Shown in pieces: positions 18,153-28,000 of a stretch of DNA of 52,258 nt. The notes under the pieces were generated by a model. It was not told where the DNA came from. It searched no databases and saw only the letters and a list, made by a program, of their open reading frames with translations. Position 1 is the stretch's first letter, and every line of letters begins with the position of its first letter. This DNA comes from Pseudoalteromonas aurantia (GTDB taxonomy: Bacteria > Pseudomonadota > Gammaproteobacteria > Enterobacterales > Alteromonadaceae): contig NZ_PNBY01000068.1 of assembly GCF_005886875.1 (NCBI RefSeq), positions 1-52,258 of the forward strand, written 5' to 3'. A program made the position numbers and the translations under genes.

Positions 18153-18891
18153 AAGCATACCCAACCAAAATTTGTGCTTCACCTGATTTATCAACCAACG
18201 GAGAGTCTTTAATATCACTGCCATACGAAGCGTAGCTAATGTCTGCTTTAATATAGTGTTTGTTATTAAACATCCAATCGCTCCCGATCCCAATCTCAAT
18301 ATTGGTTGTGGCATCTAATTGGTAAAAGGCACGAGATGAGGTTGCTTCATTTTGTTGTACGCCAAAGTAGTAATCCGCTAAATCTTCACTTTGATAGTTC
18401 GCGGCGACATAAGGCATAACACGGCCATTTTCAAACATAAACGGGACCCCGTAACTGGCACTTAACTCAAACCCTTTATGGGTACTGGTTACATCGTGTA
18501 CCAGTCCGAGGCCAAACTCTCCAAATGAGGTGTCTATTTCAGCTTCGATACCCGCATCAAAGCTCATATCACGGTCTTCCATTCCCGTAAATATGTCACC
18601 ATCTGCTGCTTCATAGCCATCAAAACGCAAATTACCGATAGCTGAAATCTCGAACTGGTCACTGGTAAATATTTTGTAGCTTGCACGTGGGCCTAGTAAC
18701 GAAAAATTACCGTACTGAATGCCAACAATTGGTACGATGTTGGTTTCTGTACCAACGTCAACGTATCCTTGATCTGATGATATTGCTCCAATACCTAAGC
18801 TCCAAGTTACATCAGAAGACTCTTGTTGAGCCAGTGTGTGTGTTGAACATGCTAGTAGACAAGCAGCGTATGCAGATTTCATAAAAGTCAT
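18142..18891 (-). CDS. MipA/OmpV-family outer-membrane protein
   Basis: 249 residues. Signal peptide MTFMKSAYAACLLACSTHTLAQ, then a beta-barrel-like mature protein with the family's early motif WSLGIGAISSDQGYVDV and the terminal strand ending VGYAYVF, with the typical C-terminal Phe. MipA/OmpV proteins are outer-membrane beta-barrels, some involved in cell-wall scaffold or drug response. AAGGA precedes ATG 18891 by seven bases. It is the first gene of a five-gene operon with an RND pump and two-component system; such genes are often induced by polymyxin or other envelope stress, but that is inference here. Confidence 0.88.
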   Translation of the reverse strand: MTFMKSAYAACLLACSTHTLAQQESSDVTWSLGIGAISSDQGYVDVGTETNIVPIVGIQYGNFSLLGPRASYKIFTSDQFEISAIGNLRFDGYEAADGDIFTGMEDRDMSFDAGIEAEIDTSFGEFGLGLVHDVTSTHKGFELSASYGVPFMFENGRVMPYVAANYQSEDLADYYFGVQQNEATSSRAFYQLDATTNIEIGIGSDWMFNNKHYIKADISYASYGSDIKDSPLVDKSGEAQILVGYAYVF

Positions 18892-18923
18892 GTGATATTC
18901 CTTAAAAGTAAGTAAACTAAGTT

Positions 18924-18997
18924 GTACCTAATACTTGGTACGTTGCTCACTGTGTTCAGTGAATGTGAATACTTTAAGAGGCGAAACTTTCTAGAAA
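18924..18997. promoter_or_regulatory. Candidate operator region upstream of the MipA-RND operon
   Basis: The 183-bp divergent spacer contains three possible protein-binding patterns: the inverted repeat GTACC (18924-18928) / GGTAC (18937-18941), the tandem hexamer GTGAAT-GTGAAT (18959-18970), of the direct-repeat type bound by OmpR-family regulators, and the palindrome TTTCTAGAAA (18988-18997). No clear -10/-35 pair could be fixed. The hexamer repeat is the best candidate for autoregulation by the response regulator encoded in the operon. Confidence 0.4.
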
Positions 18998-19074
18998 CTT
19001 ACAAGCGGTAATTAATTCATTTTTTATATCAACCCGTCTTATGACTGATATAAAACATTTACAAGAGTATAAAT

Positions 19075-19772
19075 ATGGCTTCAGAGCTTTACACAACACA
19101 CGCAGCACAATATGCAGAGTCAGTTACTCACAATATTTATAACGCACATTATGAGCGTCCATCACTGCAGGCATTGATAGGGGATATTAAAGGGCTAAAG
19201 GTCTTAGATCTAGGCTGCGGTTCGGGGATTTATGCGCAGTATCTTCTAGATAAAGGTGCTAGTCATGTAACGTGTATAGATGTTTCTTCAGAAATGCTCG
19301 CTATGGTTGGCTCCACATTAGGTGATCGTGTGCATGCTTATCAGCAAGATTTAGCGCTGGGCCTACCAAATGAAAAAACACAAAGTGTGGATGTGGTCAT
19401 TTGTCCATTAATGTTACATTATTTGTCGGATGTGACGGCGTTTTTCGCAGAGGTTTATAGAGTACTCAAGCCCGGTGGATATATAGTGTTTTCTACCCAT
19501 CATCCTTGTGCAAAATCTGAGATGCGTCATGCAAAAAACTATTTCGAGACACAAATGGTTATTGAGCGCTGGGATACGGTTGGTACACCAGTAGAAGTTC
19601 GTTTTTACAGACGTTCATTAACCTGCATTATGCAGGCAATAACGCAAAATGGTTTACTAGTGTCTGCTCTTAGTGAGGGCAGGTAGACCCAGTTGTGCAA
19701 ACAATGTGTGCTAAAACATATGAAAAGCTGTCAACAAGGCCAGCGTTTATATTTATACGCTGTCAGAAATAA
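19075..19772 (+). pseudogene. SAM-dependent methyltransferase with 3' frameshift
   Basis: The first 203 codons encode a class I methyltransferase with motif I VLDLGCGSGIYAQYL (about 42-56), the aspartate loop TCIDVSSEML and post-motif VVICPLMLHYL. The frame ends early at TAG 19684-19686 (ending ALSEGR). Directly after it another frame continues in family style (VDPVVQTMCAKTYEKLST, then RPAFIFIRCQK) to TAA at 19770-19772. One base is missing near 19678-19683; restoring it would give about 232 residues. No slippery heptamer is visible, so a mutation or sequence error is more likely than programmed frameshifting. Loss of the last about 30 residues may or may not abolish activity. Substrate unknown. 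Confidence 0.8.
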
Positions 19773-19851
19773 ACCAATTTCTTAATATCTGGCATTATTA
19801 GTAAGTTATCGCAAATGAGATGTTTTATTTTGTGAGTTATTTAGAATTAAA

Positions 19852-19866
19852 TGAAAATAATTATCA
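19852..19866. promoter_or_regulatory. Fur box
   Basis: TGAAAATAATTATCA matches the 7-1-7 Fur consensus TGATAAT-N-ATTATCA at 14 of 14 defined positions except one (A for T at position 4). It lies 13 bp upstream of the start codon of the second MFP gene and just ahead of its ribosome binding site AGAGG. Iron-loaded Fur bound here should repress the MFP-RND operon, so the pump would be expressed when iron is scarce. Confidence 0.75.
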
Positions 19867-19878
19867 TTAGAGGTTTTT

Positions 19879-20964
19879 ATGCAATTTGCTGTACGTGCGG
19901 TTTTTTGTGTTGTTTTGGCCAGTGTTTCATTAGTTGCGTCAAAAGTTTATGCTCAGACCACAGAGGTTGATATATATATTCCGTCATTAAATAAGCAAGC
20001 CGATGTGATGCGATTGACTGGGACAATTGAAGCCACACGCGATGCAAGCTTAGCCTCTTTGGAAGCTGGCGCCGTGTCTGTTTTACAGGTTGATGTTGGC
20101 TCTTTAGTAAAAAAAGGAGAGGTGTTACTGCAACTTGACGACACGCTCGCTAAATTAGAGTTGGCTCAAGCAAAAGCGAGCTTACAAGCAGCAACAGTGG
20201 CAAAACAAGAAGCTGAACGTTTATTGGCTGAAGTAGTGGCATTATCAGATCAGCAAAGTGTGGCTAAAACACTCATAGGTGAACGGCGCGCTAATTTAGC
20301 CAATACCAAGGCCGAATTAGTCAAGCAGCAGGCTGCGGTTTCCTTAGCAAAAGAAATTGTTAATCGCCACACGCTGTATGCTCCTTTTACTGGTGTGATC
20401 GCAAGTAGAAGTGTGGATGTAGGTGAATGGGTTACGCCACAAAATAGCGTTTTCTCTTTGGTGGCTCAATCTGATTTACGTTTAGTGCTGGATGTGCCAC
20501 AAGAGTATTATAGCGACTTTGCATCGCAAGAGCGGGTGTCTGCTGCGGTCACTGCAGATATAAAAAATAGCCATACAATTAACACACAAATTTCGCGTCT
20601 TGTGGGGGTTGCTGATCCGATGAGCCGTACCTTTGTTGCGCATATAGACATACCTAACGAGACATATAGTCATGAGTTTATTGCCGGTATGTCAGCAAGT
20701 GCTGAAGTTCTCTTAGCGTCTTCTAAAAGTAAAGTATGGTTACCTAAGTCGGCTATCAAACAGCATCCTGACGGTGGGAGCAGTGTGTTTTCTATAGAAA
20801 ATGGCAGTGCAAAACGCAGTTTGGTAACCGTAGTAGGCTCGACGAGCGAGCAAGTCTCGGTAATAGGACTGACTGGGTCTGAACGTATTGTGGTTTCTGG
20901 GGTTGAGTTACTGAAAGATGGCACGTTGCTCTCGGTAAAATCAACAGTGAGTGATGAACTATGA
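19879..20964 (+). CDS. RND periplasmic adaptor (MFP), iron-regulated by context
   Basis: 361 residues. Signal peptide ending near KVYAQ (no lipobox cysteine, unlike the adaptor at 17061-18152). Barrel-sandwich halves LEAGAVSVLQVDVGSLVKKGEVLLQLDD and LYAPFTGVIASRSVDVGEWV flank an alanine/glutamine-rich coiled coil (about 85-155); the beta-barrel and membrane-proximal domains follow. AGAGG is six bases before the ATG. The last four bases (ATGA) overlap the RND gene, a sign of tight coupling. The Fur box immediately upstream suggests export of an iron-starvation product or iron-linked toxic compound; the substrate itself is not visible. Confidence 0.9.
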   Translation: MQFAVRAVFCVVLASVSLVASKVYAQTTEVDIYIPSLNKQADVMRLTGTIEATRDASLASLEAGAVSVLQVDVGSLVKKGEVLLQLDDTLAKLELAQAKASLQAATVAKQEAERLLAEVVALSDQQSVAKTLIGERRANLANTKAELVKQQAAVSLAKEIVNRHTLYAPFTGVIASRSVDVGEWVTPQNSVFSLVAQSDLRLVLDVPQEYYSDFASQERVSAAVTADIKNSHTINTQISRLVGVADPMSRTFVAHIDIPNETYSHEFIAGMSASAEVLLASSKSKVWLPKSAIKQHPDGGSSVFSIENGSAKRSLVTVVGSTSEQVSVIGLTGSERIVVSGVELLKDGTLLSVKSTVSDEL

Positions 20965-23900
20965 TTGAAGCTGCTGTAAAGCGAGGGACGCTGGTTACGG
21001 TCGTTGTTTTGATCTCGGCGATTTTGGGGGTGATCTCAGCACTTAACATTCCGGTACAAATGATCCCTGATTTAGAAGTGCGGACCATAACGGTACAAAC
21101 TGGTTGGCCAGGTGCAACACCACAAGATGTAGAAAAAGAAATACTCATTGAACAAGAGCGATATTTAAGAAGTTTGCCTAATTTAAAACGTATGATCTCA
21201 TACGCTGAAATGGGTGAAGCCACCGTTGAGCTTGAGTTTCCGTTTGGCGTTGGTGTTAATGATGCACTTATTAGGGTAAATAATGCGTTGAGTCAGGTAC
21301 CTGCGTACCCTGAGAATGTGGACCAACCTAGGCTTTTTTCAAGTTCGTTTTCTAATAATGCGTTTATGTATTTTGTACTCAAACCGCAGGCTGGTAACCC
21401 ATTACAATTAGACGTGGATTTACTACGTGATTTTGCTGAAGATTTTGTTCGCCCTCGTATGGAGAGTGTCGCGGGCGTATCGCAAGTCAGAGTTGGCGGT
21501 GGAGCACAGCGTCAGATCCAAATCAAAGTTGATGCGGCACGTTTAGCACAGCGCGGCATTAGTTTGACTGATGTAAGAACTGCGATCAGGGCGCGTAATA
21601 GAGATGCGTCAGGTGGTGATATTGAAAGTGGTAAAAGTCGTTATTTACTGCGTGTAGTTGGGCGTTTTGAGCAGCTCAGCCAATTAGAAAACCTCATTGT
21701 AAAGCGTATTGGTGCGGCCAACATTTTATTAAAAGATGTTGCTAGTATTACACTTGATCACTTTGAGACCCGTGGGATGTCTTATTCTGACGGTGAACGC
21801 ACGTTGAGTTTGTCTGTTCGACGTGAAAGTGGCTCAAATGTATTAGCAATTAAAGCGCAAATGCTACCTGTTGTGGCTGAACTTAATGCACAGTTATTGG
21901 CGCAAAATGGGTTAGAGCTCAACTTGATGAGTGATGACGTCAAATATGTGAAAAGTTCTTTGCAAAATGTGTGGACCAACTTAGCGTTGGGTGCCTTGCT
22001 TGCGACGCTTGTGATGTACTTTTTCTTGCGCTCAGGCCGGGCGACGTTAGTTGGGGTAATGGGCATTCCGTTATGTACAGTCGCGGCCTTTTTTGCCTTG
22101 ATGAGCTTTGGTCGAACGATTAACGTTATTTCCTTAGCGGGTGTTGCGTTTGCAATTGGTATGACGGTAGATAATACCATTGTGGTGCTTGAATCGATTG
22201 TACAGGCGAAACGCGAAGGGCTGAGTAAACGATTGGCAGCCATTAAAGGTGTGAAAGAAGTATGGCCTGCGGTACTGGCATCGACAGCGACAACTGTATT
22301 GGTATTTGCGCCAATCTTATTTGTGCAGCAAGAGGCCGGACAGCTTTATTCTGATATTGCCATTGCTATTTCAGGTGCGATTATCGCGTCAATGTTGGTT
22401 GCTATTTTTGTGGTGCCTGTCGCACTGGCAAATTTTGGAAAGAAACAAGATTTAGATGAAAAGCGTCAGTTTGAACTAGGTACGTGGTGGTTATCGTTGT
22501 CTAAGCTATTTACTCGCTCACAACAGCAAGCTCGCGTTATTAGTATTGCATTTGTTGTGGCTATATTAGGATTAGCTTATACCTTAATGCCTGCAGCGGA
22601 ATACTTGCCTGAAGGGGAAGAGCCCAAAGCGTTCTCTATGATGATTGCGCCACCAAACTATAATTTATCAGAAATGGAAAAAATTGGTGCAGAACTAAGA
22701 ACGTATTTTGATAAGCATATAGAGGCTGACAGCAGTGATTACGAGTCAGGTAAAACAGATTTACCGCCACTAGAATATTACTCTATGTCGGTGTCGGTTG
22801 GCCGTATTTGGTTCTTGAGTGCACCTGTTGAACCGCAAAATATAAACGATATGATGGCGGCTATTACTGCTAAGTTTAAAAGTTATGACGGTATGCGCGC
22901 CTTTTCAGCACGTGGTTCAATTATATCGAGCAATGACGGTGGAACACGCGCAGTTGCGGTAGATATAGCAGGCAGTGATATTATTGAGCTTTATAGTGCG
23001 GCTGAAGCTGTTTATAAAGAAGCTGATAGGCTCTTTGATAACCCTCAAATTGATTCAGATCCTGGTTCTCTTGCATTAGAGCAGCCACTGATTGAAATTA
23101 AACCGCGCTGGGACCGTCTTGCTGAACTTGGGATAGATAATCGCGACTTTGGTTATGCAGTGGCCGCTATGAGTGACGGTGCGTATGTTGATGAATTTAT
23201 CTTGAACGACGACAAAGTTGATATGTTCTTGTTTAGTGGTGCAGGAAATCGTCAAAACCTAACAGAGCTGCAAACAACACCGATTGTTACGCCACAGGGG
23301 CAAGTATTACCGCTAAATGCGTTAGCTGATTTGGTCGAGAGTAAAAATAGTAATTCTGTTCGTCGAGTCGATGGCAACAGAACCGTGACGGTTTATATTA
23401 TCCCTCCTCGCGATGTTGCATTAGAAACGGCAGAGCAGATTGTACGACAGGAATTACTCCCGAATTTATGGCAGCAAGGTAAAATAGCGCAAGGGATCAA
23501 AGTGAGTATTAGTGGCGCTGCTGATCAGTTAGAAGCAACTAAATCTGCACTATCGGGTAACTTTTTGATTGCGTTGGTACTGAGTTATTTGTTGTTGGTG
23601 GCGATATTTACCCATTGGCGTTACCCATTATTTATCCTTGCGACAGTACCTTTGGGTATGGCTGGGGGATTACTTGGACTGGTGACAGTAAACGGGGTTA
23701 ACGGTGCTCTGACAGCGTTGGGCTTAACTGCGTTTCATCAACCATTTGACATGATCACGATGCTTGGCTTTTTGATACTTCTTGGCACAGTAGTCAACAA
23801 TCCAATTTTGATTGTAGATCAAACACGCCGTTTTATTATTGATCAAGCTATGCCTGTGCGAGAAGCTGTCGACCAAGCTGTTGCTAAGCGATTACGCCCG

Positions 23901-24101
23901 ATTTTAATGTCTACGGCAACGACGTTATTTGGGTTAGCGCCATTGGTGTTAATCCCAGGCGAGGGGACTGAGTTATACCGTGGTGTGGGGGTGATTGTAT
24001 TGAGCGGGATTTTAGTCTCGACACTATTAAGCCTTACATTCTTACCGGCTTTACTGGTTGCGGTAATAAAACAAAGAGAGGCCCCGCAGGAGACTGCTTA
24101 A
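20961..24101 (+). CDS. RND efflux pump permease, second system
   Basis: 1046 residues, full length for the AcrB/MexB-like superfamily. N-terminal helix (TLVTVVVLISAILGVISALN), periplasmic porter loops, helix bundle with VAFAIGMTVDNTIVVLESIV (about 393-413), a second bundle with GFLILLGTVVNNPILIVDQT and RPILMSTATTLFGLAPLV. The proton-relay motif is VDN, as in the first pump. The second bundle has VNNPIL, typical for the paired repeat. It follows its MFP with a four-base overlap; no outer-membrane channel is encoded. Terminated by the hairpin at 24120-24154. Confidence 0.93.
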   Translation: MIEAAVKRGTLVTVVVLISAILGVISALNIPVQMIPDLEVRTITVQTGWPGATPQDVEKEILIEQERYLRSLPNLKRMISYAEMGEATVELEFPFGVGVNDALIRVNNALSQVPAYPENVDQPRLFSSSFSNNAFMYFVLKPQAGNPLQLDVDLLRDFAEDFVRPRMESVAGVSQVRVGGGAQRQIQIKVDAARLAQRGISLTDVRTAIRARNRDASGGDIESGKSRYLLRVVGRFEQLSQLENLIVKRIGAANILLKDVASITLDHFETRGMSYSDGERTLSLSVRRESGSNVLAIKAQMLPVVAELNAQLLAQNGLELNLMSDDVKYVKSSLQNVWTNLALGALLATLVMYFFLRSGRATLVGVMGIPLCTVAAFFALMSFGRTINVISLAGVAFAIGMTVDNTIVVLESIVQAKREGLSKRLAAIKGVKEVWPAVLASTATTVLVFAPILFVQQEAGQLYSDIAIAISGAIIASMLVAIFVVPVALANFGKKQDLDEKRQFELGTWWLSLSKLFTRSQQQARVISIAFVVAILGLAYTLMPAAEYLPEGEEPKAFSMMIAPPNYNLSEMEKIGAELRTYFDKHIEADSSDYESGKTDLPPLEYYSMSVSVGRIWFLSAPVEPQNINDMMAAITAKFKSYDGMRAFSARGSIISSNDGGTRAVAVDIAGSDIIELYSAAEAVYKEADRLFDNPQIDSDPGSLALEQPLIEIKPRWDRLAELGIDNRDFGYAVAAMSDGAYVDEFILNDDKVDMFLFSGAGNRQNLTELQTTPIVTPQGQVLPLNALADLVESKNSNSVRRVDGNRTVTVYIIPPRDVALETAEQIVRQELLPNLWQQGKIAQGIKVSISGAADQLEATKSALSGNFLIALVLSYLLLVAIFTHWRYPLFILATVPLGMAGGLLGLVTVNGVNGALTALGLTAFHQPFDMITMLGFLILLGTVVNNPILIVDQTRRFIIDQAMPVREAVDQAVAKRLRPILMSTATTLFGLAPLVLIPGEGTELYRGVGVIVLSGILVSTLLSLTFLPALLVAVIKQREAPQETA

Positions 24102-24119
24102 TAAGCTTTAAATAAAGAC

Positions 24120-24154
24120 AATGGCCGTATTAGTAACTAATATGGCCATTTTTT
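24120..24154 (+). terminator. Rho-independent terminator after RND operon
   Basis: AATGGCC (24120-24126) pairs with GGCCATT (24144-24150); the stem continues through GTATTAG/CTAATAT with one G-T pair and a three-base loop, followed by a T-run to 24154. Confidence 0.9.
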
Positions 24155-24177
24155 AGGATGTGTAAAACCTAATGAGG

Positions 24178-24276
24178 CTATTTATTAGCGATGATCCATA
24201 CCGCGTGAACTATGCCGGGAAAATAGCCAAATAGCGTTAATAAAATGACGGTTCTTGATCCGTAACAGATGTCTAA
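24178..24276 (-). pseudogene. C-terminal remnant of a YqaE/Pmp3 membrane peptide
   Basis: Read leftward, the frame ending at TAG (24178-24180) encodes VILLTLFGYFPGIVHAVW followed by IIANK, the conserved second helix and tail of the YqaE/Pmp3 proteolipid family (about 52 residues when intact). Upstream only unrelated residues (YGSRT) remain before an in-frame stop at 24277-24279, and there is no start codon. The first helix, with its usual PP motif, is missing. This is a decayed 3' fragment rather than an expressed gene. Confidence 0.8.
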
Positions 24277-24342
24277 CTATTGCTTTAAGTCTTCATTGCT
24301 AAGCTTTAAAAATGTAAAAAAAAACGGCATAACAGAGCAATA

Positions 24343-24528
24343 TTGGCTTGTGAATATTTACAACCAAGTACAAGAACGAATGGTTGTACTTATGCGAATC
24401 TGTATATTGAAAATCAGAGCACAGACTCGTATTGCCAAACAGTAACAGGCAGGGGCGTTTATTTAGTGCTTAATTTGATGGAAAGCGCGGGTATCGAACT
24501 GGTTGAAGATCACATTATTTATAAGTAA
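24343..24528 (+). CDS. Doubtful small ORF
   Basis: A 61-codon frame starting at TTG with no clear ribosome binding site. It has four cysteines and an end reading LNLMESAGIELVEDHIIYK. No family was recognised, and it lies in a stretch with other decayed genes. It may be a remnant or chance frame. Together with the terminator and the YqaE fragment it accounts for the otherwise gene-free interval 24102-24698. Confidence 0.2.
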   Translation: MACEYLQPSTRTNGCTYANLYIENQSTDSYCQTVTGRGVYLVLNLMESAGIELVEDHIIYK

Positions 24529-24716
24529 ATATATGTAAATTAATATAAAGGAAAACAAAGATATGCTGTGTTTTCTTATTTGAGCGCATTTAAAGCAACA
24601 TGAAACGGATAATTTGTTAACTGAAAACGCATTGATGATGCAGGGAACGTTTTGGAACTTTATTGTTGCTAAGAACCCGCTAAACTTATTCCATCAATAT
24701 GATGGATAACCAGTCT

Positions 24717-25061
24717 ATGTTTCGTCAGTCTTCAGTGTTGCTATGTTTGAGTTTAATGATAGCAAGCTTATACTTTTTAACACCTGTACAAGGTAAACAG
24801 AGCTTTCAAGCTGGAGTAATAGCGCAGGAATTACACCTCAATCATCAAATTACTCAATTAGGTGTGTTTTCGAGCTGTAAAGTGGTTAACGCCATTAAAC
24901 AAGATTTAAAAAGATCTGCCTGCATGCTGTATTCAAAATCAGATAATACATGGCAGCTAGATTCATTTGGTGCAATTTGCGAAGTCCATTGCACTGACGT
25001 AAGTCATATGAGAGAAATTGATTCGTTGGTTATTTTTAATCGTATTAGTAAAGTAAATTAG
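24717..25061 (+). CDS. Hypothetical small exported protein
   Basis: 114 residues from ATG 24717 (an in-frame ATG lies six codons upstream at 24699; neither has a strong ribosome binding site). The N-terminus MFRQSSVLLCLSLMIASLYF ending near PVQG is a plausible signal peptide. The mature part has four cysteines (SSC, SAC, AIC, VHC) that could form disulfides. The segment ITQLGVFSSCKVVNAIKQDL resembles the start of a SPOR repeat, and the neighbouring convergent usher gene carries a SPOR domain (QLGVFKKFSSALVVAKEL), but the match is short. It overlaps that gene tail to tail by 17 bp. Function unknown. Confidence 0.45.
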   Translation: MFRQSSVLLCLSLMIASLYFLTPVQGKQSFQAGVIAQELHLNHQITQLGVFSSCKVVNAIKQDLKRSACMLYSKSDNTWQLDSFGAICEVHCTDVSHMREIDSLVIFNRISKVN

Positions 25062-28000
25062 CAAGTTCACCCCAAGACACCTTAGTTCGCTGCTGGTTTT
25101 TAGACAAAGGTAATGAATCACATTCATTTAAATTTGACGTTAGATGAGGGCCTGAGAGTGCAAGGTATTGTCTGTTCTTTGATTTAACTAAAAAGGCATT
25201 ATCTACCTTGGTTAGCCGCGCCTGCGCGTGTTGTTTTAAAGCGGTGTGTGCATAGAGGCAAAAGAAAGTTTCTCCATGTTTACTTTTTTCAAACGTCCCT
25301 AATTTTTGCCATTCTTTTGACTGGTAACGTCGAGCATCAATCATAAAACTACCGAATAAAGATGGCAGCTTATACACAGTATTGATCATCGTCTGCGCGT
25401 CAGCTTGCGTTTTATAAGGTCCTGATATCATATAATAATTGTTGTGCGTCCGGTTTCTATAAAATTGTAATTTTGTTATATGAGCATTAAGTTCCTTGGC
25501 GACAACGAGGGCAGAGCTAAATTTTTTAAAAACCCCAAGCTGAACAAAATAATGAGAGGAAAGGGGAGTTGGCGGCGATGTGTTTTTTGGATTTTCGAGA
25601 TGAGTGTTGTTCGCAGTCAAGATTATATCTCGCAGAATTAGTGTATCACCTGTTTTTGGGGTAATGATTTTTTCAGGTATATTTTGAGCCGTAAATTGCT
25701 CAATATTGAGCAGGTTTGACTCTATATGCACCGTATATGTACCAGCAGGCACATTGGGAAAATAATAATATCCGTCGTATTGGGTAATCGTTTCAAGCGG
25801 TTTTTTACCATTTCGTAGCAGAAATACAGAAACGCCCGCTGCGGGCTTACTTAAATCTGACTCTGCCACATAGACTGTGCCCTCTACTTCGTTAAATACC
25901 GTAACAGGCAAGTTGACGGTACTGACGCCACCACGGTGTGATATTGTTTTTATTTTTCCATGCGTTGAGTTCAGATAGGGGTTAGGTAGAGATCTAACAT
26001 CAATTTCAAGTATTTGACCTCCGCTGCTACTGGGGAGCAGCACTTTTCCAGCTTGATTAGTTTGACGTCCTTTCCAGCGATAATTTCCAGTTAGAGCGGT
26101 GTTATCCAATGGCTCATCATGTAAGTCAAATACTTGGTTATTATTCCAGTCGATAAATGAGTGGATCTCTAATTGTCCGCTGTTAAGTGCTCTGGGCGCG
26201 TTGAAAATCAAGGCTTGCTCAACATAATCAAAGCTAAATGTTCCACTTAACCCAAAAGATACTCGCCAATCGTCTAGGCTGTCATATTGCCCTGAAAAGC
26301 TCATATTGAAATAAGGATGGCGATAGGTATATTGATGACCTAGCAGCATTTTTGCCTTGGCATTCGGATTGTAAGATAACTGTGTTTGGTTAAAGCTATT
26401 ATGTGTTTGTGGCCAGCGCAGTGTACTACGAATATTTTTTAATGCGCCACTTTCTAGAGGGAGCCAATCTATTGCATTGGTCAAACGCCAGCGTGCAATA
26501 TCTTGCGACCAGTAGAGCCTATTTAAAAGCGACGCTTGAGAATCATCATATTGCAATTGATTAGACCAGGTTCCCCCTAAGTAACTGCTATTAAATCCGA
26601 CGGATGTAATGTTACGTGATGATGTATGCTTTCTGTGTTCGTGTAGCCACCGCAGATCCCAACTAATATTATCGGTATTGGCTAATTTACTGTTCATTGC
26701 CAAAGAAAAGCGACTTTTTAAAGGGTGAGCTTGATCAAGAAAGACGCCACTGGTGAAATCATCAATGATACTGGTTTCTAGGTTAAGGCTGATGTCGTTT
26801 TCAGTCCATTGACTGATCACCCCTCGATAGCCTGCAAACATAGCTTGACCTGCGTCAACTTGTTTGGCAATGGCTAATTTGTAGCTGCCTTGTGTCGTGA
26901 TACCGTGAACGCCAAAGCGAAAATAAGGGACAAGTTTTTCGCTATTTAGCAAGGTGAGATGTGTATCAATGGTTAATGTATCGGTAAGCCCATAAGATAC
27001 GCCTGAAGCAAGCATGGTTTTAAATGGCTGTGTATTTGATTGCTTGCTTTTAAATAAGTTGTGCTGGGCATCAAGTATGTCAAATTGGTAGTTGATCTGA
27101 CCAGCTGCAAGCGCATTTTTACCGACAGTGACTTTTTGTACTCGGGTTATTTGCTCTCCTTGTGGGCCAAATAATTTAATTTCATACACATTATTACCAT
27201 AAAATGTTTCAACATTATCAAAGCGTACAACATTGTCATTTTTAGCTTCAGAAGCGCTAATATATTGACCATTACGATACAGTTCACCAATCCAGCCTGG
27301 CAGTGTTGGCTCCTCGATTGTAATGGAAGAAAAGCTATCAGATGACTGTGGGTTTGCATTCGAAAGGGTGAACCCACGACCTTGTGTTGCAACCATTACC
27401 AATGGATCTTGACGGGCTTGAATATCGCCTAATTCATAATTAGGGCTGGTTAAAGACGTATCATTTGACAGTAAATCAACGTGCTTGCTTAACTTGAAGA
27501 AACTGTGTGTTTGGGTGTTATTTTGATTCAATCGCCATTGCGCTTGATGATTCAGCAGATCGAAGTAGCTATTGAGCCGCAATGCACTTTTCAGTTGACC
27601 TTGGCGAGCGTTATATTGTGTCGTTATATCGTATTCAGTAACCGGATAAGTAAAGTGTTGATATTCGTCATTAACACTATGATCAAATTGTACCGTTGTT
27701 TGCTGAGAGCCATTTAATTGTGCACGCATATTTGATTGAGTGGCGTCAACCAGGGTAGTGGAAAACGACACCTGCATAAGAGAGTAGTTAAACTTTGATT
27801 GTGTACCTAATATTTCATTTAAGAGTGCGAGATCGATATAATGATCAAAGTCATCCTTCACCCATAGCCAGCTGGTGGACTGCCGAGGTGTCTCCATTAA
27901 TAATGTGGTGGAATAGGTTTCTTCTTGTTGTGTTAATTGAGCGATTAAAATCCCGTCATTGATGTCAATGGTAATATCGAGTGTATTATTAAGTAAACTT

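Noticed and set aside
19672..19690. Programmed -1 frameshift in the methyltransferase
   Set aside because: No slippery heptamer and no downstream pseudoknot could be seen; a one-base deletion explains it better.
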